From Microvirga ossetica (GTDB taxonomy: Bacteria > Pseudomonadota > Alphaproteobacteria > Rhizobiales > Beijerinckiaceae), in the NCBI RefSeq assembly GCF_002741015.1, contig NZ_CP016616.1, positions 1,347,501 through 1,411,500 of the forward strand: a DNA stretch of 64,000 nt, given 5' to 3'. Made by a program: the position numbers and the translations under genes. Below the pieces are notes generated by a model, which was given only the letters and a program-made list of their open reading frames with translations, did not search any database and was not told where the DNA came from. Every line of letters starts with the position of its first letter. Position 1 is the first letter of the stretch. Shown in pieces: positions 53,798 to 62,686 of this stretch.

Positions 53798-54976
53798 TCA
53801 CACCACCTGTCCGGCGCACCAGCCGGACGACCACGCCCACTGAAAATTGTAGCCCCCGAGCCAGCCGGTCACGTCCACGACCTCACCGATGAAGTAGAGG
53901 CCAGGCACGGCTTTCGCTTCCATGGTGCGGGAATCGAGCTCGCTGGTATCGACGCCGCCGAGCGTCACCTCGGCCGTCCTATAGCCTTCCGATCCGGCCG
54001 GTTTGAAGCGCCAGCGGTTCACCGCCTCCTCGATGGCGCGAAGGCGCTTGTCGGAATAATCCGCGAGATTGGCGGGCCCCTTCTCCGTCTCGGCGATCAG
54101 CTGCGCCAGCCGCTTGGGGAGGAAAGCGGAGAGGGCCGTCTGCAGCGCCTGACGCCCATTCTCGGCCCGGGCCTTCCGCAATCCCTCGAACAGGTCCACG
54201 CCCGGCAATAGAGACAGCAGGATCTCGTCGCCCTCGCGCCAATAGGACGAGATCTGCAGGATCGACGGACCGCTCAATCCACGATGGGTGAAGAGCAGCG
54301 CTTCCGCGAACCGGGTCTTGCCGCACGACGCCACCGCATCGACGGACACGCCGGCGAGCGGCGACAGTCGCTCCAGCATGCTCGGCTCGAGCGTCAGCGG
54401 CACGAGAGCAGGCCGCGTCTCGACGATCTTCAACCCGAATTGCTGCGCGAGATCGTAGCCGAAGCCGGTGGCGCCCATCTTCGGGATCGACTTGCCGCCC
54501 GATGCCACGACGAGCGAGCGGCAGCGCACCGCACCCTGGGACAGCGTCAGCGCGAAGCCGTCAGAAACTTTCTCCACGGAGAGAACGGAAGTGGCGAGGC
54601 GAAGCTCCACATTCGCCTGCCGCATCTCGCTGAGCAGCAGATCGACGATCTGGCGTGACGAGCCATCGCAGAAGAGCTGACCCAGAGTCTTCTCATGATA
54701 GGCGATGCCATAGCGCTCCACGAGCGCGACGAAGTCGGCTTGCGTGTAGCGGCGCAGGGCCGAGATGGCGAAACCGGGATTCTGCGAGATGTAGTTCGCC
54801 GGCGATGCGTTGAGGTTGGTGAAGTTGCAGCGCCCGCCGCCGGAGATGCGGATCTTCTCGCCCGGCTTGGCCGCATGGTCGACGATCAGCACGGACCGCC
54901 CGCGCCGCCCGGCCTCCGCCGCACACATCATCCCGGCGCCCCCGGCGCCGATCACCACAACGTCGAATTGGTCCAA
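53798..54976 (-). CDS. HI0933/BaiN-type NAD(P)/FAD-dependent oxidoreductase
   Basis: The 392-residue flavoprotein starts FDVVVIGAGGAGMMCAAEAG (Rossmann GxGxxG), then GEKIRISGGGRCNFTNLNAS, RSLVVASGGKSIPKMGATGF and the C-terminal FAD block GLYFIGEVVDVTGWLGGYNF. These are features of the HI0933 family. The substrate is unknown. Confidence 0.88.
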   Translation of the reverse strand: MDQFDVVVIGAGGAGMMCAAEAGRRGRSVLIVDHAAKPGEKIRISGGGRCNFTNLNASPANYISQNPGFAISALRRYTQADFVALVERYGIAYHEKTLGQLFCDGSSRQIVDLLLSEMRQANVELRLATSVLSVEKVSDGFALTLSQGAVRCRSLVVASGGKSIPKMGATGFGYDLAQQFGLKIVETRPALVPLTLEPSMLERLSPLAGVSVDAVASCGKTRFAEALLFTHRGLSGPSILQISSYWREGDEILLSLLPGVDLFEGLRKARAENGRQALQTALSAFLPKRLAQLIAETEKGPANLADYSDKRLRAIEEAVNRWRFKPAGSEGYRTAEVTLGGVDTSELDSRTMEAKAVPGLYFIGEVVDVTGWLGGYNFQWAWSSGWCAGQVV

Positions 54977-55196
54977 GGAAGGTCTTCCTGCGGCCTAAGG
55001 AAAGCTGGCCGAGCGTTCGTAATGACCCTCGCCCAACTGTGCAAGTATTCGAGCCCTGGAAGGCTTCCGTCGATTGAAGCCAAACCATCCGGGGTGTACC
55101 ATTCGTCATTCTTCACAGCCGCGCATCCCGAAGCGACGGTTTTGTCAGTCAGCCGCCCTCCCGATACGCGGACCATTCGTCCGACAGGAGGCCGTC

Positions 55197-55670
55197 ATGA
55201 CCATTGCGCCGACCCTGCAACGCTACATGGCCGACAAAGGCATTCCCTACGATCTGATCCCGCACGAGCGCGCGATGACGTCGCTCGGCAATGCCCAGGC
55301 CGGGCACATTCCGCGTGACCGCCTGGCGAAGGGCGTCATGCTCAGCGACGGCCAGCATTACATGCTCGCCGTAATGCCGGCCTCGCATCACCTGCGCCTG
55401 TCCGATCTCAAGACGGAGCTGGGCCAGGAGCTGCGTCTCGCCTCGGAGGACGAGATCGTGGGCGTGTTCCGCGATTGCGATCGCGGCGCCATTCCGCCCA
55501 TTGGCTCCTGCTACGGCCTCGAAGTCATCATCGAGAACAGCATGGACGGGCAGCAGGACGTCTATTTCGAAGGCGGGGACCATGCCACGCTGGTCCACAT
55601 CAGGGGAGACGACTTCGCGCGGCTCAATCCCAAGGCGCAGCACGGCTCGTTCAGCGAACGCATGACGTGA
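55197..55670 (+). CDS. YbaK/EbsC-type aminoacyl-tRNA deacylase
   Basis: The 157-residue protein begins MTIAPTLQRYMADKGIPYDL and continues IPHERAMTSLGNAQAGHIPR, LAKGVMLSDGQHYMLAVMPA and GAIPPIGSCYGLEVIIENSM. That is the YbaK fold that clears mischarged tRNA, with a GxxPP-type motif. GGAGG before the ATG at 55197 fixes the start. Confidence 0.85.
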   Translation: MTIAPTLQRYMADKGIPYDLIPHERAMTSLGNAQAGHIPRDRLAKGVMLSDGQHYMLAVMPASHHLRLSDLKTELGQELRLASEDEIVGVFRDCDRGAIPPIGSCYGLEVIIENSMDGQQDVYFEGGDHATLVHIRGDDFARLNPKAQHGSFSERMT

Positions 55671-55795
55671 AACTTGCCTGAGGCGCGCCGGCCTCCCTGG
55701 CGGCCGGCTCGGCAGATGCATGGAACCGTGGTAGGGGTTGCGCAGGCCGTAAGCCCCTCCCCGGCCTTTCCCGTTTCGTGTGATCGCCCCGCCTC

Positions 55796-56233
55796 ATGCC
55801 GCATCTTGCCGAATATGCCGGCCTCTTCGCCGCAGCCTTCCTCTCGGCCACGATCTTTCCCTTCCAGTCGGAAGCCGTGCTCTTCGCCATGCTGGTGGCG
55901 GAGCATTATCCCTGGTGGCTGCTCATTCTGGTGGCGAGCGGCGGCAATATCCTCGGCTCGATCGTCAACTGGTTCCTCGGCCGCTTCTTCGCCCATTTCG
56001 AGGGCCGCCGCTGGTTCCCGGTCAAGCGGGAGCAGATGGCGCGGGCCGAGGCCTGGTATCATCGCTACGGGCGCTGGACCCTGCTGTTGAGCTGGTTGCC
56101 GGTCATCGGCGATCCGCTGACCATCGTCGCAGGCGTGCTGCGGGAGCCCCTGCGGGTGTTCGTTCCGCTGGTCGCGCTCGCCAAGACCGGGCGCTATCTC
56201 GCGGTCGGGGCCCTGAGCCTAGGGTGGATTTAG
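55796..56233 (+). CDS. YqaA-type membrane protein (DedA/VTT superfamily)
   Basis: The 145-residue protein has about four helices: FAAAFLSATIFPFQSEAVLF, WWLLILVASGGNILGSIVNW, then GRFFAHF and LLLSWLPVIGDPLTIVAGVL. The GxxxS-NxF and WxPxxGDxL blocks match the YqaA group, probable lipid or divalent-cation handling. The stop overlaps the converging next gene by 4 bp. Confidence 0.85.
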   Translation: MPHLAEYAGLFAAAFLSATIFPFQSEAVLFAMLVAEHYPWWLLILVASGGNILGSIVNWFLGRFFAHFEGRRWFPVKREQMARAEAWYHRYGRWTLLLSWLPVIGDPLTIVAGVLREPLRVFVPLVALAKTGRYLAVGALSLGWI

Positions 56234-56466
56234 GGCCCCTGCACGCTCGACCAGATCTCCTCCAGATGCCGCGGCCCGAGCACCGCGCCGGAGGCGGCCC
56301 GGATGACGGCTTCCATGCCCGCCGGCGGCTCGTTGTTCATGGCCCAGTGGACGGCCTCGCGGAGGGTGGCGAATTCCCTCACATCGCTCGGGTGGCCCTG
56401 GCCGGCCGTGCCGATGGGCTCGTATTGCAGATGGGCCGGGGCATCCAGTTCGTCCTTCGTCAGCAT
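56230..56466 (-). CDS. Hypothetical protein (78 aa)
   Basis: The small soluble protein reads MLTKDELDAPAHLQYEPIGT, then DVREFATLREAVHWAMNNEP and a basic C-terminal helix. No family is recognised. The frame has a plausible ribosome-binding site (AGGA) and a coding-like composition. Confidence 0.6.
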   Translation of the reverse strand: MLTKDELDAPAHLQYEPIGTAGQGHPSDVREFATLREAVHWAMNNEPPAGMEAVIRAASGAVLGPRHLEEIWSSVQGP

Positions 56467-56669
56467 GTCGCGGTCCTGCCTTCTTTCGGGTTGCTTGAGC
56501 AAGACAACGTTCTTCAGGCTCAAGGCGTTTCAGTCTGGTGTTTCCGGGTTGGGCCTCCAGCCCTCAGCAATTCCATTGCGGCAATGCAGGCGCGACCACA
56601 AGGAATGGCATTTTTTCTTGCAACTCGCGCAATTTCAGTTGAACAAGGCCCCAAACTTAAGGGGAAACC

Positions 56670-58499
56670 ATGCCAGCCTACCGTTCTCGCACCACCACCC
56701 ATGGCCGCAACATGGCCGGGGCCCGCGGCCTCTGGCGGGCCACGGGCATGAAGGATTCCGATTTCGGCAAGCCGATCATCGCGGTGGTGAACTCCTTCAC
56801 CCAGTTCGTGCCGGGCCATGTCCACCTCAAGGATCTGGGCCAGCTGGTGGCGCGGGAGATCGAGAAGGCCGGCGGCGTCGCCAAGGAATTCAACACCATC
56901 GCGGTCGACGACGGCATCGCCATGGGCCACGACGGCATGCTCTATTCCCTGCCCTCGCGGGAGCTGATCGCGGACTCGGTCGAGTACATGGTCAATGCCC
57001 ATTGCGCCGACGCCATGGTCTGCATCTCCAATTGCGATAAGATCACGCCCGGCATGCTGATGGCGGCGATGCGCCTCAACATCCCTGTCGTCTTCGTGTC
57101 CGGTGGTCCGATGGAAGCGGGCAAGGTCGTGCTCAACGGCGTGACCAAGAAGCTCGACCTGGTGGACGCCATGGTCGCCGCCGCCGACGACAAGATCGCG
57201 GACGAGGACATCAAGGTCATCGAGCGCTCCGCCTGCCCCACCTGCGGCTCGTGCTCCGGCATGTTCACCGCTAATTCCATGAACTGCCTCACCGAGGCGC
57301 TCGGCCTGTCGCTCCCCGGCAACGGCTCGACGCTCGCCACCCATGCCGACCGCCGCCGCCTCTTCGTGGAAGCCGGCCACCTGATCGTCGATCTCGCCCG
57401 CCGCTATTACGAGCAGGACGATGCGAACGCGTTGCCGCGCTCCATCGCCTCCTTCGCGGCCTTCGAGAACGCCATGACCCTCGACATCGCCATGGGCGGT
57501 TCGAGCAATACGGTGCTGCACCTGCTCGCCGCCGCCCATGAGGCGGAGGTGCCCTTCACCATGGAGGACATCGACCGCCTGTCGCGCCGCGTGCCGGTGC
57601 TCTGCAAGGTCGCGCCCGCCGTTGCCAACGTGCACATGGAAGACGTGCACCGCGCCGGCGGCATCATGGGCATCCTGGGCGAGCTCGACCGCGCTGGCCT
57701 TCTCGACACCTCGGTGCCGACCGTCCATGCCGAGACCATGAAGACGGCGCTCGACCGCTGGGACGTGCGGCGGACCAACTCCCACGCGGTGCACGATTTC
57801 TTCCGCGCCGCTCCCGGGGGTGTGCCGACGCAAGTCGCCTTCAGCCAGGCGAGCCGCTACGACAGCGTCGACACCGACCGCGCCGCGGGCACCATCCGCG
57901 ATGCGGAGCATGCCTTCTCGAAGGATGGCGGCCTCGCCGTGCTGTCCGGCAACCTCGCGCTCGACGGCTGCATCGTGAAGACGGCCGGCGTCGACGAGAG
58001 CATCCTGGTGTTCTCCGGCCCGGCCGTCGTCTTCGAGAGCCAGGACGACGCCGTCAGCGGCATCCTCAACGGCAAGGTCAAGGCGGGTGATGTGGTCGTC
58101 ATCCGCTACGAGGGCCCGCGCGGCGGCCCCGGCATGCAGGAGATGCTCTATCCGACGAGCTACCTGAAGTCGAAGGGCCTCGGCAAGGCCTGCGCCCTCA
58201 TCACCGACGGGCGCTTTTCGGGAGGCACCTCGGGCCTCTCCATCGGCCACGCCTCGCCGGAAGCGGCCGAGGGCGGCACCATCGGCCTCGTGCAGGACGG
58301 CGACCGGATCGAGATCGACATTCCGAACCGCAGCATTCACCTCGCGGTAGCCGATGCCGAACTCGAGCGCCGCCGCACCGAGCAGCAGGCCAAGGGCTGG
58401 CAGCCGGCCGCACCCCGCAAGCGCAAGGTCTCCGCAGCATTGAAAGCCTATGCTATGCTGGCCACCAGCGCCGCCAAGGGCGCCGTTCGCCAGATCTGA
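56670..58499 (+). CDS. ilvD: Dihydroxy-acid dehydratase
   Basis: The 609-residue Fe-S enzyme converts 2,3-dihydroxy-isovalerate to 2-oxoisovalerate in valine/isoleucine synthesis. Iron-sulfur cysteines are in [11 protein letters not shown] and [19 protein letters not shown]; further blocks are [19 protein letters not shown] and [13 protein letters not shown]. Length and motif order match IlvD. A terminator follows. Confidence 0.96.
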   Translation: MPAYRSRTTTHGRNMAGARGLWRATGMKDSDFGKPIIAVVNSFTQFVPGHVHLKDLGQLVAREIEKAGGVAKEFNTIAVDDGIAMGHDGMLYSLPSRELIADSVEYMVNAHCADAMVCISNCDKITPGMLMAAMRLNIPVVFVSGGPMEAGKVVLNGVTKKLDLVDAMVAAADDKIADEDIKVIERSACPTCGSCSGMFTANSMNCLTEALGLSLPGNGSTLATHADRRRLFVEAGHLIVDLARRYYEQDDANALPRSIASFAAFENAMTLDIAMGGSSNTVLHLLAAAHEAEVPFTMEDIDRLSRRVPVLCKVAPAVANVHMEDVHRAGGIMGILGELDRAGLLDTSVPTVHAETMKTALDRWDVRRTNSHAVHDFFRAAPGGVPTQVAFSQASRYDSVDTDRAAGTIRDAEHAFSKDGGLAVLSGNLALDGCIVKTAGVDESILVFSGPAVVFESQDDAVSGILNGKVKAGDVVVIRYEGPRGGPGMQEMLYPTSYLKSKGLGKACALITDGRFSGGTSGLSIGHASPEAAEGGTIGLVQDGDRIEIDIPNRSIHLAVADAELERRRTEQQAKGWQPAAPRKRKVSAALKAYAMLATSAAKGAVRQI

Positions 58500-58527
58500 C
58501 CGGATAGGGCTTCTTTAATCCCTCGAT

Positions 58528-58558
58528 CCCCTGAAGCCCGCCTTCAGGGGGATTTTTT
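58528..58558 (+). terminator. Intrinsic terminator after ilvD
   Basis: A 9-bp stem, CCCCTGAAG with its complement, a 5-nt loop and a T-run (GATTTTTT) lie 28 bases after the ilvD stop. Confidence 0.9.
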
Positions 58559-58682
58559 GCGCATCCCGAATCGGACGGATGGCGGCCGCTGCCAAAGGTC
58601 TCAGCCGGGCGATCGAGCCTTGACGAAACACTGTCTCCTGCGGTCCAGTCGGGAGATGCGCAAATCAGCTGCCGGATCCCGA

Positions 58683-58985
58683 ATGACCCGCCTCGTCTTG
58701 ACCCTCGGCGCCCTCTTTCTCGCCGGGCCGGTCCTTGCCCAGAGCGAACCGGAGGGCAAAGCCCTCCAGCTGAAGGTCCGCCCGTCGGGATACGATGCCG
58801 TGGCCAACGAGGCGCAGGCCCGCCAGGAGAAGTTGCTCAAGCGCTTGGAGCAGAGCAATCACATGATGCGATCGATCTGCATCAATTGCGGCGATAGCTG
58901 GAAGCATCAGATCTACGCCCCCTTCAACCCGCTCGCCTCGCTCGGCCGGTCACCCGAGCCGCAGACGGAGGAAATCGGTAACTAA
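58683..58985 (+). CDS. Small secreted hypothetical protein (100 aa)
   Basis: The signal peptide MTRLVLTLGALFLAGPVLAQ is followed by a helical, charged region (EAQARQEKLLKRLEQSNHMM) and RSICINCGDSWKHQIYAPFN with a CxxC pair. A heme- or metal-binding CxxC role is possible; there is no CxxCH. Start ATG 58683. Confidence 0.62.
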   Translation: MTRLVLTLGALFLAGPVLAQSEPEGKALQLKVRPSGYDAVANEAQARQEKLLKRLEQSNHMMRSICINCGDSWKHQIYAPFNPLASLGRSPEPQTEEIGN

Positions 58986-59052
58986 GCTTTGCCGGCAGAC
59001 CTTTAGCCGCGCTTGTTTCTATTGAGAAGGTATTCCGGTCCCTCTATATTTG

Positions 59053-59105
59053 GAGAGGTGAGGACGACCTCGCACCTTCCTAAATCCGGTAGGGACGGCC
59101 CTGCC
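59053..59105 (+). ncRNA. Guanidine-II riboswitch (mini-ykkC)
   Basis: Two hairpins have the diagnostic ACGR tetraloops: GAGG-ACGA-CCTC at 59060-59071 within a longer stem, and GGTAGGG-ACGG-CCCTGCC at 59088-59105. They are joined by an 11-nt linker. GGAGG follows at 59112 before the ATG at 59124. The downstream gene is a SugE/Gdx exporter, the known target of guanidine riboswitches. Guanidine binding should expose the ribosome-binding site. Confidence 0.88.
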
Positions 59106-59123
59106 AATGACGGAGGTCCTGTC

Positions 59124-59441
59124 ATGGCATGGACTTTGCTTGGCCTCGCCGGCCTGTTCGAAATCGGTTGGGCCATAGGCCTGAAATACACCGACGGCTT
59201 CACCCGCCTCGTTCCTTCCGCTCTGACCGCCCTCAGCATGGTGATCAGCGTGGTGCTGCTCGGCTTGGCGCTGAAGACCCTGCCGGTCGGCACGGGCTAC
59301 GCCGTCTGGACGGGGATCGGCACCGTCGGCACCGCCTTGCTGGGGATCTACCTTTTCAGCGAGCCGGCGACGGCGATGCGCCTTGTCTGCATCGGGTTGA
59401 TCGTGTCCGGGATCCTCGGCCTCAAGTTAGCTTCGAGCTAG
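59124..59441 (+). CDS. gdx: Guanidinium exporter of the SMR family (Gdx/SugE)
   Basis: The 105-residue protein has four helices, the charged first-helix Glu in GLFEIGWAIGLKYTDGF and the GY-W motif GTGYAVWTGIGTVGTALLGI of the SugE group. SugE/Gdx members export guanidinium ion. It is preceded by a guanidine-II riboswitch and GGAGG. It is followed 23 bp later by a diguanylate cyclase gene in the same direction. Confidence 0.9.
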   Translation: MAWTLLGLAGLFEIGWAIGLKYTDGFTRLVPSALTALSMVISVVLLGLALKTLPVGTGYAVWTGIGTVGTALLGIYLFSEPATAMRLVCIGLIVSGILGLKLASS

Positions 59442-59464
59442 CTTCGGCAGATATGGTAGGGCCG

Positions 59465-60958
59465 ATGACCACGCTTTCACACATAAGGCCCAGATCCTCC
59501 GCAAGGGGACTGAAAGCTTTCGTGATCGTGGTCTGCCTCATCATCCTCGGCCTGGAGGGATGGCGCGACTGGGGCGAGCGGGAACAGGAGATCGCTCGGA
59601 TCAGCGCCGAGGCGTTAAACCTCGCAAAATCCCTGACCCAGCACGCGCAGGACACCTTCGAACTCGCCGATTCCCTTCTGGTCGATGTGGTGGACCGGGT
59701 CGAGACAGGCGGTATCGGGCAAAACGCCCTCCAGCGGCTGGATACGTTTCTCGTGGAGCGCGTCCAATCCCTGCAGCGCATCAAGTCCCTAACGGTTTAT
59801 GGCGAGGACGGGACGCTGCTGAGCAGTTCCCTCCCCGGCCATCGCGGCCGGGTGAACGGAAAGGACTTGGCCTTCTTCCAGCACCATCTGTCGTCTTCGA
59901 GCAGCGGCTGGTTTTTCGGACCGCTGAACCGCGATCCGCTCGGAGGAGACTGGGTCCTCACCCTCTCCCGGCGCATCAACAAGCCGGATGGCAGCTTCGA
60001 CGGAGTCGTTCAGGCGAGCGTTCCGCCGCGCTATTTCGCGAACTTCTTCGGGCGGTTCGATGTCGGGTCCCAGGGCTCGATCACGCTCATTCACAAGAAC
60101 GGCACGATCCTGGCGCGCTATCCCTATATCGAACGCTCGATCGGGGCGGACATCTCCGACCACCCACAGTTCAAGGAGAGAAGAGGCCCGGGGCCTTACG
60201 AGTATGTGTCTCCCATCGACGGGATTACCCGCGTGGGCGGCCATCAGCGCAACCACGTCTTTCCCATCGGCGTCCTGTCCTCGGTCGGGCGGGACGAAGC
60301 GCTGGCGAGCTGGAACGAGGATTTCATGTTCCGCGTCGTCAGCATCGCCCTTCTCGTCATGATCATCGGGTCGCTGGGCTGGAGCCTTGCTGGCGCCCTT
60401 CAACGCCGGGAGGAAGCGGAGGTCGAGCTTGCCGTTCTTGCGACGACCGACGGCCTGACCGGCCTCGCCAATCGCCGGATGTTCGACCGGCAGCTCGAGA
60501 TCGAATGGCTCCGGGCAGCACGCGAGAAATCGCCCGTCTCGCTTCTGTTGGTCGATGTGGACCAGTTCAAGGCCTATAACGACATCTACGGTCACCAGGC
60601 CGGCGACGAATGCCTGCGCATAATCGCAAAGGCACTGTCCGGGGTGGCCTGCAGGCCGCGGGACCTGGTGGCCCGTTATGGCGGCGAAGAAATTGCGGTT
60701 CTTCTGCCGGACACTGACGACGCGGGCGCTGCCGAGGTGGCCGAAAAGATCCGCGCGCAGGTCGAGGCGCTCCGGGTGCGGCACGAGGCCAGCATTTCTT
60801 CGCGGATCCTGACGGTCAGCATCGGCAGCGCCACCCGCATCCCGAGCCTCGACCGCTCCCGCATGGGCCCGGAGAACCTGATCACGCTGGCTGATGAGGC
60901 CCTCTACCGGGCGAAGCAGGACGGACGCAACCGCGTCTCGACGGCCCAGGCCGCCTGA
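59465..60958 (+). CDS. Membrane diguanylate cyclase with dCache-like sensor
   Basis: The 497-residue product has an N-terminal helix (AFVIVVCLIILGLEGW), a periplasmic dCache-like domain of about 250 residues, a second helix near residue 300 (VVSIALLVMIIGSLGWSLAG) and a GGDEF domain with GGEEI at about 406-410. RPRD five residues earlier is an RxxD inhibitory site. It makes c-di-GMP. No EAL domain. Start ATG 59465; an ATG at 59453 is possible. Confidence 0.88.
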   Translation: MTTLSHIRPRSSARGLKAFVIVVCLIILGLEGWRDWGEREQEIARISAEALNLAKSLTQHAQDTFELADSLLVDVVDRVETGGIGQNALQRLDTFLVERVQSLQRIKSLTVYGEDGTLLSSSLPGHRGRVNGKDLAFFQHHLSSSSSGWFFGPLNRDPLGGDWVLTLSRRINKPDGSFDGVVQASVPPRYFANFFGRFDVGSQGSITLIHKNGTILARYPYIERSIGADISDHPQFKERRGPGPYEYVSPIDGITRVGGHQRNHVFPIGVLSSVGRDEALASWNEDFMFRVVSIALLVMIIGSLGWSLAGALQRREEAEVELAVLATTDGLTGLANRRMFDRQLEIEWLRAAREKSPVSLLLVDVDQFKAYNDIYGHQAGDECLRIIAKALSGVACRPRDLVARYGGEEIAVLLPDTDDAGAAEVAEKIRAQVEALRVRHEASISSRILTVSIGSATRIPSLDRSRMGPENLITLADEALYRAKQDGRNRVSTAQAA

Positions 60959-61028
60959 GCGGGACTTTTGGGATGGCAAAGTCGGAACGCTGTGCGCTCG
61001 ATAGGATCGTCGACCTTCGTCCTATCAC

Positions 61029-61117
61029 GTCATCACCGGCCTCGTGCCGGTGATCCCGATTGTGTGAAGTACCGCGCTTCTCTTAATCGAGATGGCCGGC
61101 ACAAGGCCGGCCATGAC
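61029..61117. repeat. REPIN-like inverted pair of REP sequences
   Basis: CCGGCCTCGTGCCGG at 61036-61050 recurs inverted with one change at 61096-61110. Each half forms a 9-bp hairpin with a 5-nt loop, and the stem differences are compensatory (CA/TG versus GG/CC). Flanks GTCAT and CGATT are shared. This is the layout of REPINs, mobilised by RAYT transposases; none is present here. Confidence 0.8.
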
Positions 61118-61190
61118 ATGTGGAAGGTGGCTCACCCAGTCGCACTACTCCTAACCTTCCCCGCGAAGGAGAGGGAAAGAGCGGCTTGGA

Positions 61191-62561
61191 TCAGAACACG
61201 CATTCCTTGAAGGCCGGTATGACCGAGCCATTCCACCGACCGTGATAAAGCTCCAGCAGACGCTCCGCCTGCGTGCGGCCGGACGTGACGATCTCCTCCG
61301 CATAGGTGAGATGCCGCGTCTCGTCGCGACCTGAATCGTCGCGGTAGCCCCGGCGCTGCAGGCCGGCGCGAGAGAGCGCCAGCGCATCCCGCGCCACATC
61401 CTGCACGGAGCGTCCGGCGATGCGCGCCTTCAGCGCCTGCTTCGGCACGTCGGCACGCAGCTGCTCGCGATCCTCGGCGCTCCAGGATTTCACCAGTTCC
61501 CAGGCACCGTCGAGAGACGTCTCGTCATAGAGAAGTCCGGTCCAGAAGGCGGAGAGAGCCACGATATGTTCGGCATTGCCCACGTCCGCGCCGCGCATCT
61601 CGAGATAGCGCTTGAGGCGCACTTCCGGAAAAAGGGTCGAGACGTGATTCGCCCAGTCGGAGCGCGTCGCGCGCTCGCCCGGCAATTGCGCGAGCCTGCC
61701 CGCGAAGAGATCGCGGAACGACGCGCCAGCGACATCGTGATAGGTCGCATCGCGCTTGACGAAATACATCGGCACGTCGAGCGCCCAGTCGACGTAACGC
61801 TCGTAGCCGAAGCCGTCCTCGAAAGCGAAGGCCATCATGCCCGTGCGGTCCTTGTCCGTGTCGAGCCAGATGTTCGACCGCATGGACAGGTAGCCGTTCG
61901 GCTTGCCTTCGGTGAAGGGCGAATTGGCGAAGATCGCGGTGGCAACGGGCTGCAGCGCCAAGGACACGCGCAGTTTCTTCACCATGTCGGCTTCCGACGC
62001 GTAGTCCATGTTCACCTGCACGGTCGACGTGCGGTACATCATGTCGAGGCCGAGCGAGCCGACTTTCGGCATGTAGTCGGTCATGATGCGGTAGCGGGCT
62101 TTCGGCATCACCGGCGTCTCGGCCCGCGACCAGAGAGGGCTCATGCCGAGAGTGAGAAAGCCGATGCCGAGGCTCTCGCCGACCGCCTTCGCGTCGGCCA
62201 GATGCTGCGCCGTTTCGCGGGCGGTCTCGTGCAAGGTCCGCAGCGGCGCACCCGACAGCTCGAACTGCCCGCCCGGCTCGAGCGAAATCGCTCCGCCGCC
62301 GGCCTCATCGGCGAGACCGATGGGGTGGTCGCCCTCGATGATCGGCTCCCAGCCGGTCCGCTCCTGCATGCCCTCCAGCAGGGCGCGGATTCCCCGGCCG
62401 CCTTCATAGGGAACGGGGGAGGAATCCGCCCTGTGGAATGGAATCTTCTCGTGCTCGGTGCCGAGCCGCCATGTCTCGCGTGGCTTCTCGCCGGAGGCGA
62501 TCCATTCCACGAGTTCCGACCGTGCACCGAGGGGGGTCGTATCGGATACGTCCCGCGCCAT
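61191..62561 (-). CDS. gshA: Glutamate-cysteine ligase (alphaproteobacterial/plant type)
   Basis: The 456-residue enzyme makes gamma-glutamylcysteine, the first step of glutathione synthesis. Visible: GTEHEKIPFHRADSSPVPYE, EGDHPIGLADEAGGGAISLE, MGMSPLWSRAETPVMPKARY and RTSTVQVNMDYASEADMVKK. These match the class with plant homologues. It lies downstream of a GCS2-family ligase on the same strand. Confidence 0.92.
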   Translation of the reverse strand: MARDVSDTTPLGARSELVEWIASGEKPRETWRLGTEHEKIPFHRADSSPVPYEGGRGIRALLEGMQERTGWEPIIEGDHPIGLADEAGGGAISLEPGGQFELSGAPLRTLHETARETAQHLADAKAVGESLGIGFLTLGMSPLWSRAETPVMPKARYRIMTDYMPKVGSLGLDMMYRTSTVQVNMDYASEADMVKKLRVSLALQPVATAIFANSPFTEGKPNGYLSMRSNIWLDTDKDRTGMMAFAFEDGFGYERYVDWALDVPMYFVKRDATYHDVAGASFRDLFAGRLAQLPGERATRSDWANHVSTLFPEVRLKRYLEMRGADVGNAEHIVALSAFWTGLLYDETSLDGAWELVKSWSAEDREQLRADVPKQALKARIAGRSVQDVARDALALSRAGLQRRGYRDDSGRDETRHLTYAEEIVTSGRTQAERLLELYHGRWNGSVIPAFKECVF

Positions 62562-62686
62562 GCCTCACCTCATCAAAAAAGCGCGTTCAAGGCGCGCCGA
62601 CTTAAGGATCGGGACTCAATAAGGGGCTTAGCGCCAAGCTGCAATGCGGGATGACGGCATAAAACGACGGAGGCTTGCAGCCCTCG

